Positions 22,337 to 27,619 of a stretch of 27,619 bases of DNA are shown one piece after another; position 1 is the first letter of the stretch; each line of letters starts with the position of its first letter. Below the pieces are notes generated by a model. The model was not told the DNA's origin. It saw only the letters and a program-made list of their open reading frames with translations, and made no database searches. The stretch comes from Nanobdellota archaeon (GTDB taxonomy: Archaea; Nanobdellota; Nanobdellia; SCGC-AAA011-G17; GW2011-AR17). The translations under genes were made by a program, and so were the position numbers. The stretch covers positions 1 through 27,619 of the forward strand of contig JASEIA010000006.1 in assembly GCA_030018575.1 (NCBI GenBank). The letters are read 5' to 3'.

Positions 22337-22993
22337 TTAATGCTTATGCCAAAAGATTTTCTTAATAATAAATATTGCGAGAACTATGACAAAAACCCAT
22401 ACTATAAGCGTCCCGAGGATGCTGCCAAACATCTCTGGTATGTCTGATTTAGGATAGCATCTTGGCTTTATATCGCTGCCCTGCTTTTCGCATTTGTCGG
22501 TTGCAGTGCATGCGCAGTCTTCGCAGCAATTTATGGAATTCTCAGTGTATTCGCATTTGCCATCGCCGCATACAGGCTGCTTAATTGTAAGATTGAGAGT
22601 TGTTGCTATTTTTTTCTCTACTCCTTTTGATTTATAACTGAAGGCTATATCTATCGGAGCATTTACTTCCTCGTTTCCTATGGCATCAACACCTATCTGC
22701 ACCTGCCCTCCTTTGCTTGGAAGGGTTTGCTCTCCGGAAATCCACTGGTTGCCTGTCCCTATTTGGGCATCAGGGTCAAAAAATGTCAGGCCGCTGGCTC
22801 CTTTTACCAGCAGGCTTCCAGATATTGTCTCATATGAAGGATTTATAACGCTTGCAGTTATCGTAAACCTTTGCCCCACAAAAGGGGAAAGCTGTGTTGC
22901 AGTGGCAGTGAGGCTTATGGATTCATCACTTTGTGCAAAACAAAGAACAGGCAAGAATAATAAAAGCCATAATACGTTCATCTCTTTTTTCAT
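22337..22993 (-). CDS. Membrane-anchored protein with Ig-like and cysteine-repeat domains
   Basis: The 218-residue protein has a signal peptide (about 1-20, LWLLLFLPVLCFAQ). An Ig-like beta domain covers about 25-138 (SLTATATQLSPFVGQRFTIT ... TTLNLTIKQP). One cysteine module CGDGKCEYTENSINCCEDC (142-160) follows, continuing ACTATDKC, then a C-terminal membrane span (about 190-210) and a basic tail KKIFWHKH. The cysteine module and Ig-like segment are those of the protein encoded at 16474-18405, in swapped order and without the zinc ribbon. It converges with the zinc-ribbon gene that ends at 22316 and has its own leaderless promoter (GGTTTAAATGC, about 23018-23027). It is presumably a part of the same envelope set. 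Confidence 0.83.
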   Translation of the reverse strand: MKKEMNVLWLLLFLPVLCFAQSDESISLTATATQLSPFVGQRFTITASVINPSYETISGSLLVKGASGLTFFDPDAQIGTGNQWISGEQTLPSKGGQVQIGVDAIGNEEVNAPIDIAFSYKSKGVEKKIATTLNLTIKQPVCGDGKCEYTENSINCCEDCACTATDKCEKQGSDIKPRCYPKSDIPEMFGSILGTLIVWVFVIVLAIFIIKKIFWHKH

Positions 22994-23039
22994 AGTTTAT
23001 AATACTCTTTAAGAGCATTTAAACCTTTTGATTTCTGGA

Positions 23040-23148
23040 AAGACGAATGTGTTGATAAACTCATGTTTTTCCTGATTATGCAGATTCTTCTCCTTGGAAG
23101 AAAAATTGAATTTTTCTGAAATCAATACTTTATCAACACATTCAAGAC
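23040..23148. mobile_element. MITE-like element, 15-bp inverted ends and 5-bp target duplication
   Basis: GAATGTGTTGATAAA (23045-23059) and its exact complement TTTATCAACACATTC (23129-23143) bound a 99-bp element. AAGAC directly repeats just outside both ends (23040-23044 and 23144-23148), as a target-site duplication would. The interior is non-coding but has smaller inverted repeats (TTCTTC/GAAGAA; GAAAAATT/AATTTTTC). No transposase with matching ends is in the window. Confidence 0.7.
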
Positions 23149-23184
23149 TTCGAGGCAGAATCTCCGAGGATGAATATAAGTGCC

Positions 23185-23201
23185 TTCCGGCAAAGCCGGA
23201 A
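23185..23201. repeat. Small hairpin TTCCGGC-AAA-GCCGGAA
   Basis: A perfect 7-bp stem with a three-base loop, followed by AAAACAAGGG. Related CGGC-GAA-GCCG sequence occurs near 24087-24097. The role is unknown; it may be remnant mobile DNA. Confidence 0.5.
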
Positions 23202-23276
23202 AAACAAGGGTTTTGGCATTGGTTTTCTAAAACTATTCCAATAAACTACTTGTCTTTTGCGGTTTCTCTAAAAATA

Positions 23277-23308
23277 TTGCGGATTTTTGTGCGAAGAGTT
23301 TATGAATA
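23277..23308 (+). repeat. Dispersed 32-bp repeat, copy 3
   Basis: This copy is identical over 32 bp to 15737-15768. It ends about 150 bp before the next gene, so it does not act as that gene's nearest promoter. Confidence 0.85.
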
Positions 23309-23391
23309 AGAAGCAATAAGTCATGCTTATGCAAAAAGCAGGCTCAGGGCGGCGAAAGATTTAAATATAAGCAAGTATTATTAACATTTGG

Positions 23392-23414
23392 TAAATATAA
23401 ATTAACTATATTTA
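23392..23414 (+). promoter_or_regulatory. Palindrome over the promoter of the 23457 operon
   Basis: TAAATATA (23392-23399), spacer AATTAAC, TATATTTA (23407-23414). The right arm (CTATATTTATC) is also the best TATA box for a start near 23435, whose leader carries AAGGAGG (23446-23452). The winged-helix product of this operon may bind here. Confidence 0.5.
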
Positions 23415-23456
23415 TCTTGTAATCGCTAGTACCCTGAATGCCTGAAAGGAGGCACG

Positions 23457-23720
23457 ATGAACAGGGCGCTAAAGGCATTGCTTACCGCAATGCTGCACAA
23501 GAAGTATATCGGCGGCAGGCACACGCCTGAAGAAAAGCTGGTAAACTCAAAGACAAAATGGATGCAGAGGGAAGAGCTTGTTGAATTTGGAATGGAATAC
23601 AGGCAGGCTTTGAACGAAGGGCTGATAATAAGGATGCTTAAGAGAACAGGGAAAGGCTCTGACTGGCACGTAAGCCTTAACCCTCGGAAGCTGAAGGAAA
23701 TTTATGACAAAATCCAATAA
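23457..23720 (+). CDS. Small basic protein (87 aa), unknown
   Basis: MNRALKALLTAMLHKKYIGG is followed by a helical, charged region and GKGSDWHVSLNPRKLKEIYDKI, which could be the wing and last helix of a winged-helix fold, but I cannot name the family. SD AAGGAGG at 23446-23452, 4 nt before the ATG. The stop (23718-23720) touches the SD GGAGG (23721-23725) of the next gene, so the two are translationally coupled. The partner is a winged-helix protein. Whether the two proteins form a complex is unknown. Confidence 0.75.
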   Translation: MNRALKALLTAMLHKKYIGGRHTPEEKLVNSKTKWMQREELVEFGMEYRQALNEGLIIRMLKRTGKGSDWHVSLNPRKLKEIYDKIQ

Positions 23721-23730
23721 GGAGGAAAAA

Positions 23731-24072
23731 ATGGCAGGAGCGTTTTGCGAAGTATACGGGGACACAATTGAGAATGAAATAATGGAATACATACTTGAAA
23801 ACAAGGAACTTGATTTTGCAGCAGGAGACATGGCAAAAGAGCTGAATGTTTCAAGGCCAAAGACATATGAAGTGATTAAGGATTTTGAAAGCAAGGGATA
23901 CGTTAAAAAATCGCGCATTGTGGGAAAAACACAGCTTTACTTGCTAAACAGGGAAAATCCAAGGATAAGGCTTTTCTTAAAAACCTTTAATGAATGCCTC
24001 AGGATTATCGCAGAAGAGAATTCTGAAAAAGAATTGCTTGTTGCTAAAGCAATCGCAAAGAAAAAGGCTTAA
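23731..24072 (+). CDS. Winged-helix transcriptional regulator
   Basis: I chose the ATG at 23731, which has GGAGG at 23721-23725, over the ATG at 23704 that lies within the end of the previous gene. The 113-residue protein (MAGAFCEVYGDTIENEIMEY) holds a clear winged helix: LDFAAGDMAKELNVSRPKTY (helix-turn-helix) and VIKDFESKGYVKKSRIVGKTQ (wing), then a helical C-terminal part. It resembles small TrmB/MarR-like archaeal regulators. It probably controls its own operon through the palindrome at 23392-23414. The end of the gene lies next to the tnpB element. Confidence 0.85.
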   Translation: MAGAFCEVYGDTIENEIMEYILENKELDFAAGDMAKELNVSRPKTYEVIKDFESKGYVKKSRIVGKTQLYLLNRENPRIRLFLKTFNECLRIIAEENSEKELLVAKAIAKKKA

Positions 24073-24104
24073 TGCCGAAGTCCTGCGGCGAAGCCGTGGG
24101 GCTC

Positions 24105-24135
24105 GGAGCGTAGCGACAGAGGATGCTCCTTTTTT
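24105..24135 (+). terminator. Possible terminator after the winged-helix gene
   Basis: GGAGC (24105-24109) and GCTCC (24125-24129) are followed by TTTTTT. The stem is short (5 bp). An alternative hairpin CGGC-GAA-GCCG lies at 24087-24097. Confidence 0.4.
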
Positions 24136-24167
24136 GCTTTTGCTGCATAAAACAACCTTTATATACA

Positions 24168-24330
24168 GTGAAGCTCCCAACCGCAGCAAGCTGCGGGGCG
24201 TCTGAGGAATTAACCCTTAGATGCAAGGAATTCTTGGTTCATTGACGAAAGCATTCTCTCATCTCCCCAAGCGTTACTTTCCGCACTTCCTGCGGTAGTG
24301 CCATCGAAGGCTTTTTGCTTAATGAGCATT
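24168..24330 (-). ncRNA. Predicted omega (right-end) RNA of the tnpB element
   Basis: Studied TnpB systems make a guide RNA from the tnpB 3' end through the right end of the element. Here that would cover the last tnpB codons and the CCGCAG/CTGCGG hairpin (24181-24196). The guide would be the sequence just past the right end, starting about 24167 on the minus strand (TGTATATAAAGG...). The upstream limit given is approximate. Confidence 0.4.
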
Positions 24331-25388
24331 GCTGACATGACATCCCTATCTATATTTCTCCCGCAGTCATGGCATTTATGAACCCTTACTGCTAATGATT
24401 TTGCTACTTTGCTGCCACAGATGCAGTATTGTGATGTCCCATTAGGATTCACACCAACTAATTTCCCACCAGTTTCTTCCACTTTGTAAGAAAGTAGTTG
24501 AATGAATTTGTGCCAAGAGGCATCACTTATGGATTTAGCAAGATAAGGATGATGAAGCATGTTTTGAATATGTAATTTCTCAACCGCAATATAGGCATAA
24601 TTGTTTGCCAACCGCCTTGTAGTTTTATGCAAAAAATCTAAACGCTGTTGAACCACCTTTTCGTGAAGTTTTGCAACCTTCAATCTGGATTTTTTCCTAT
24701 TGTTGCTCCCCAGCTTTTTCCGCGAGTGTTTTCTTTGGGAGAAAGCAAGCTTTTGCTCAGCTTTTCTCAGATAACGGGGATGTTCAACTGTATCTCCCTC
24801 GCTGGTAGCATAGAAGTTAGCAAGCCCAAGGTCAATGCCGATAGATTTTTGTTCTCCTGACAATTTCTTTACCGATTCTTTTTCTACGCTAAAACAAGCG
24901 TACCACTTGTTTGTTGATGTTCTTTTTATTATTAAATTCTTAATCTTCCCGCTTAATTCGCGGTGCTTTACTATTGCCACCCCGCCAACCTTGGAGATAA
25001 AAAGCTTCTTCTCTAGCCGAAAGCCTGATTGGGGATAAGTCAATGAATCGTAGCGGAACTTCCCTTTATAGCGTGGAAAACCAGCCTTCCGGCCTGTCTT
25101 AATATTCCGATAAAAATTCTGGAAAGCATATGAAATCCTCTGGTTGATATTTTGCAAAACCTGTGAATGAACCTCTTTCAATGAAGGATAAGCCTCCTTT
25201 AATCGATGAATGCCATTATTCAGATCAAAATGTGTAAGGTTTTTATTCTCTTTCTGATAAGCATGAATCTTAAGCTCTAATTGCTTATTGTATGCAAAGC
25301 GGGCAAGCTCCAACATTTTATTAAGCGAAAATTCTTGTTTCTTACTCGGATATAATCGAAATTTATATGCTTTGTGGGTTGTTGCCAT
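24210..25388 (-). CDS. tnpB: TnpB RNA-guided nuclease (IS200/IS605 family)
   Basis: This is a 392-residue, full-length TnpB. N-terminal helix-turn-helix region: AYKFRLYPSKKQEFSLNKML and FAYNKQLELK; middle AGFPRYKGKFRYDSLTYPQ. RuvC motifs are intact: GIDLGLANF (D186), YIAVEKLHI (E270) and NIDRDVMSAMLI (D347/D349). The zinc-finger knuckles are SQYCICGSK and HKCHDCG; the first is C-x-C rather than the usual C-x-x-C, an oddity. ATG 25388 lies about 26 nt from TTTATAAA (25413-25420 on the minus strand), which follows GCGAAGAG as in the dispersed 32-bp repeats. Active TnpB cuts DNA next to the element's target motif with a guide from the right end. Confidence 0.93.
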   Translation of the reverse strand: MATTHKAYKFRLYPSKKQEFSLNKMLELARFAYNKQLELKIHAYQKENKNLTHFDLNNGIHRLKEAYPSLKEVHSQVLQNINQRISYAFQNFYRNIKTGRKAGFPRYKGKFRYDSLTYPQSGFRLEKKLFISKVGGVAIVKHRELSGKIKNLIIKRTSTNKWYACFSVEKESVKKLSGEQKSIGIDLGLANFYATSEGDTVEHPRYLRKAEQKLAFSQRKHSRKKLGSNNRKKSRLKVAKLHEKVVQQRLDFLHKTTRRLANNYAYIAVEKLHIQNMLHHPYLAKSISDASWHKFIQLLSYKVEETGGKLVGVNPNGTSQYCICGSKVAKSLAVRVHKCHDCGRNIDRDVMSAMLIKQKAFDGTTAGSAESNAWGDERMLSSMNQEFLASKG

Positions 25389-25525
25389 CTATTTTTTGAG
25401 ATGCTTAAAATCTTTATAAACTCTTCGCGCATGTTTGTCAAGTGGCAAGTGGTTGCCCTGCCAATTACTATCGCATCAAGCTGTCGGAGTATTAAACCAA
25501 AACGGGAATAAGCTATTCCATAGGA

Positions 25526-25537
25526 ATATATATATAC
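25526..25537 (+). promoter_or_regulatory. TATA box of the HerA-like gene
   Basis: ATATATATATAC (25526-25537) is centred about 29 nt before the ATG at 25561, and no SD is present, so the message is likely leaderless. Confidence 0.5.
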
Positions 25538-25560
25538 AATAAAATACACTACAAATCACA

Positions 25561-27591
25561 ATGGCAGACGCGATTCTCGGCAGGGACATGAAGTATCCAT
25601 TGGAGACATTAAAAAAGCACTTCATCTGCCTTGGAAGCACTGGCTCCGGAAAAACAGTCCTGAGCAAGGCATTGATTGAGGAAGCTGCAATCAATGGCAT
25701 TCCATCAATAATTGTTGACCCGCAGGGAGACTTGGCGAGCCTTGCAATGCCCGGGACAGGGAAAAATGTTGACAAGGAAAGGCTTGAGCTATTTCAGAAA
25801 AATGCAAGAGTGGTTGTCTTCACCCCCACATCTTCAAAAGGAATACCTCTTTGCGTCAATCCTCTGAAGCTCCCAAAGAAAAATATTGACAGTGAAGACG
25901 CTGTAAGCGTGCTTAACCAGATATCATCTTCTGTGACAAAACTAATCGGCTATGACTTGGATAAGGACGCGGGAAAAAATTCGCAGGCTGTCTTATACCT
26001 TCTTTTGCATGACTGCTGGAAAAAAGAAATCCATTTAACCACATTTGACGGGCTCTCGAGCCTTGTGCTTAATGCGCCTGAAAATGTGAGAAAAGAAGGG
26101 GAGGCTTTCTTCAATGATGCAAAGGCGCTTGCGCAGCTGGCAAAAAAGCTGAAATTCCTCACAATAGGCGAAAAGGAATTAATGTTCCAGTCAGGAGCCC
26201 AGCTTGACATGGATATGCTGCTGGGAAAAGGAAAAGGCAAAACACAAATCAGCGTGATTTACCTTAACAGCCTGGAAACAATGGAGGAAAAGCAGTTCTT
26301 TGCCTCAATGCTTGCGACAGAGCTTTACCAGTGGATGCTTTCAAACCCCTCAAAAGAGCTTCAGGCATTGTTCTTGATAGACGAGGTTTCCTCTTATATT
26401 CCTGCGGGCGCTGAAAAGCCAATGGCAAAGGAAATTTTAAAGTTAGTGTATAAGCAGGCAAGGAAGTATGGCGTTGGCTGCATAACAGGAACCCAGAATC
26501 CCGGGGACATTGACTACAAGGCATTTGCGCAGTTCGGGACATGGGCTCTTGGAAGGATGGTTACAAAGCAGGACATTGCAAAAGTGAAGACAGCATTGGA
26601 AGCTGTTGGAGCAGAGAAAGCAGAGAAGGTATTAAGCTCTTTGCCTTCCTTAAAGCCTGGGCAGTTCTTCATGTTCTGCCCTGACTTGTTCAGGGATGTT
26701 AAGGAATTTTCAGTTAGGTGGCTGCTGACAGAGCATAAGACACTGACAGATGATGATGTGAAGAAAATAACAACGCCTGAAACAAGGGCGATGTTTAAGC
26801 TGAAGGAGGCAAAAGCTGCGAAGAAGGAGGGGGGAATTGCATCAAAAGGAGGCGCTGCGCACCTTGCAGTGAATGTTTCAAAAGCAGATGCGCAGGCAAT
26901 GATTGAGAAAAAGAAGAAGAGGATGTTTTTGTTTTTCGGGCCAAAGAGGGAAACACTTGAGTCTTTCAGGCTTGTTGCCCTGCCTTTGCTGAGGGTTCAT
27001 GCGTTTACAACTAAAAAAGGCATTTTCAAGGACAGGACAGAGAGGTTTACATTATATTTTGACGCTGTTGAAGGAAACCTTGCTGCTCTTGATGCCAAGG
27101 GAAACATAAAATTTTTTGAAACTTCCAAATTGCTTTCATTGAATGAGACTGAATTACGGGTTTTGAAAGCAATAATTGAAATGGGGGACAATGCAACTCA
27201 CGCTGAAATTTCCTCAAAATTGGGAATCACGGAAACCGCAGTCAATGACGCTGCAAATGTGCTGATGAGAAAGCATCTGGTTTCATTATCAGGAAGAAAA
27301 AAAGAGCAGGGCAGGGCTTATTTGTGGGAAAGCGTTCCCATGAAAGTGCCTTTGAAATTAAAGAAGGCTGTTTCTGAAGAGGCTGAAGTTTCAAATTCAA
27401 AAGAGGAATGGCAAGAGCAAAAGCCTTCAGTCAATGAAAAAAACATTGCTGTTTTCTTAAGGGCATGGCTTGGCGCAGGCATTGAAGATTCGGATATTGT
27501 GTATTATCCTTATTACGAAGTTAAATTGTTTGGAAAGAAGAAAAGAAGGCTTTTGAAGATAAGCGCAGTGAGCGGGAAAGAGATAGAGTGA
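25561..27591 (+). CDS. HerA-like/DUF853-type ATPase with winged-helix C-terminus
   Basis: This is a 676-residue protein. Walker A GSTGSGKT (25-32), a conserved IVDPQGDL (51-58), Walker B ALFLIDEV (269-276, D274/E275), then GCITGTQNPGDIDYKAFAQF and GRMVTK, as in HerA-like and DUF853 (YjgR) helicase-type ATPases. The nuclease partner NurA is not nearby. From about 400 on, an archaeal-type extension follows: a Lys-rich linker, a beta region (FRLVALPLLRVHAF...), a winged helix (NETELRVLKAII, HAEISSKLGITETAVNDAAN) and a final YYPYYEVKLFGKKKRRLLKI domain often seen at the end of such archaeal ATPases. It probably pumps or remodels DNA. It is complete within the window. Confidence 0.9.
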   Translation: MADAILGRDMKYPLETLKKHFICLGSTGSGKTVLSKALIEEAAINGIPSIIVDPQGDLASLAMPGTGKNVDKERLELFQKNARVVVFTPTSSKGIPLCVNPLKLPKKNIDSEDAVSVLNQISSSVTKLIGYDLDKDAGKNSQAVLYLLLHDCWKKEIHLTTFDGLSSLVLNAPENVRKEGEAFFNDAKALAQLAKKLKFLTIGEKELMFQSGAQLDMDMLLGKGKGKTQISVIYLNSLETMEEKQFFASMLATELYQWMLSNPSKELQALFLIDEVSSYIPAGAEKPMAKEILKLVYKQARKYGVGCITGTQNPGDIDYKAFAQFGTWALGRMVTKQDIAKVKTALEAVGAEKAEKVLSSLPSLKPGQFFMFCPDLFRDVKEFSVRWLLTEHKTLTDDDVKKITTPETRAMFKLKEAKAAKKEGGIASKGGAAHLAVNVSKADAQAMIEKKKKRMFLFFGPKRETLESFRLVALPLLRVHAFTTKKGIFKDRTERFTLYFDAVEGNLAALDAKGNIKFFETSKLLSLNETELRVLKAIIEMGDNATHAEISSKLGITETAVNDAANVLMRKHLVSLSGRKKEQGRAYLWESVPMKVPLKLKKAVSEEAEVSNSKEEWQEQKPSVNEKNIAVFLRAWLGAGIEDSDIVYYPYYEVKLFGKKKRRLLKISAVSGKEIE

Positions 27592-27619
27592 GAGGCTGGG
27601 CTTCCGGCGTGAATTCTTT

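Larger units (their letters stand above)
22994..23456. other. 463-bp gene-free stretch with mobile-element traces
   Basis: The open frame at 23094-23309 crosses repeat boundaries and is not believed. Listed separately are a 99-bp MITE-like element, a small TTCCGGC/GCCGGAA hairpin (23185-23201), copy 3 of the 32-bp repeat, and the operator and promoter of the next operon. Confidence 0.7.
24168..25474 (-). mobile_element. tnpB-only IS200/IS605-type element (IS1341-like)
   Basis: The element contains tnpB alone; no tnpA is present. At the upstream side (minus-strand sense) a TTGAT pentamer lies at 25475-25479, about 17 nt before a hairpin GGCAA-CCAC-TTGCC (25444-25457), a layout like the left end of IS605-family elements. 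Downstream of tnpB is CCGCAG-CTTG-CTGCGG (24181-24196), a right-end-like hairpin, then TTCAC (24168-24172), which I take as a candidate right boundary. Both boundaries are proposals, not proven. TTGAT would then be the target-adjacent motif. Confidence 0.6.

Noticed and set aside
23094..23309. 71-codon open frame after the 22337-22993 gene
   Set aside because: It begins inside the MITE-like element and ends in the dispersed repeat, so it is assembled from repeats.
24073..24135. Possible tRNA or other structured RNA after the winged-helix gene
   Set aside because: No cloverleaf or T-arm consensus can be formed; at best a weak terminator or old element end.

Overview
The window comes from an archaeon, most likely a small-genome lineage of the DPANN type; the exact phylum is an inference. 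The archaeal assignment rests on GatD and GatE, the two subunits of the archaea-only Glu-tRNA(Gln) amidotransferase, on an archaeal-type FtsZ and thymidylate synthase, on a HerA-like ATPase with an archaeal C-terminal extension, and on archaeal TATA boxes. In many genes the TATA box is centred about 26 nt before the ATG, so the messages would be leaderless. Other genes carry clear Shine-Dalgarno (SD) sequences such as GGAGG or GAGGTGA. No rRNA, tRNA or CRISPR array was found.

Layout. (1) 1-4567: gatE (cut by the window edge) and gatD on the minus strand, separated by an orphan plus-strand gene and a HEPN/MNT nucleotidyltransferase pair with palindromic operator-like repeats. (2) 4639-6887: an A/T-rich two-gene operon on the minus strand with a 4-nt overlap. 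It encodes a protein resembling a tyrosyl-tRNA synthetase core fused to a winged helix, and a B12-binding radical SAM protein that seems to have lost its 3' part. (3) 6996-7661: an AbrB/PhoU-like regulator. (4) 7786-11140: an A/T-rich type IIS-like restriction-modification (RM) operon, with a putative m4C methylase, an AlwI-family endonuclease and an m6A methylase. (5) 11141-13808: ftsZ with repeats upstream and tandem hairpins downstream, convergent with thyA.

(6) 14051-16392: small selfish or regulatory modules. These are a PIN nuclease convergent with a ribbon-helix-helix protein, an unknown gene, a stretch of palindromes, and a DUF4258 plus zinc-finger/AbrB toxin-antitoxin-like pair with a palindromic operator. 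(7) 16474-22993: an envelope cluster. Its proteins reuse two cysteine modules: a short CPxC...CPEC-type zinc ribbon at a cytosolic end, and a CGxGxC...ENC..C..DC module outside the cell, combined with signal peptides, an Ig-like segment and membrane anchors. A DUF1016-type nuclease gene lacking its 5' end is spliced into this cluster. (8) 22994-25474: mobile-element territory. It holds a MITE-like element with terminal inverted repeats and a target duplication, a two-gene winged-helix operon, and a tnpB-only IS200/IS605-type element with an apparently intact nuclease triad. (9) 25561-27591: a HerA-like/DUF853-type ATPase.

The parts most likely to be undescribed are the envelope cluster with shared cysteine modules, the aminoacyl-tRNA-synthetase-like/winged-helix plus radical SAM operon, and a 32-bp dispersed repeat. 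The repeat contains a TATA-like core (GCGAAGAGTTTATGAA) and lies upstream of several accessory modules.
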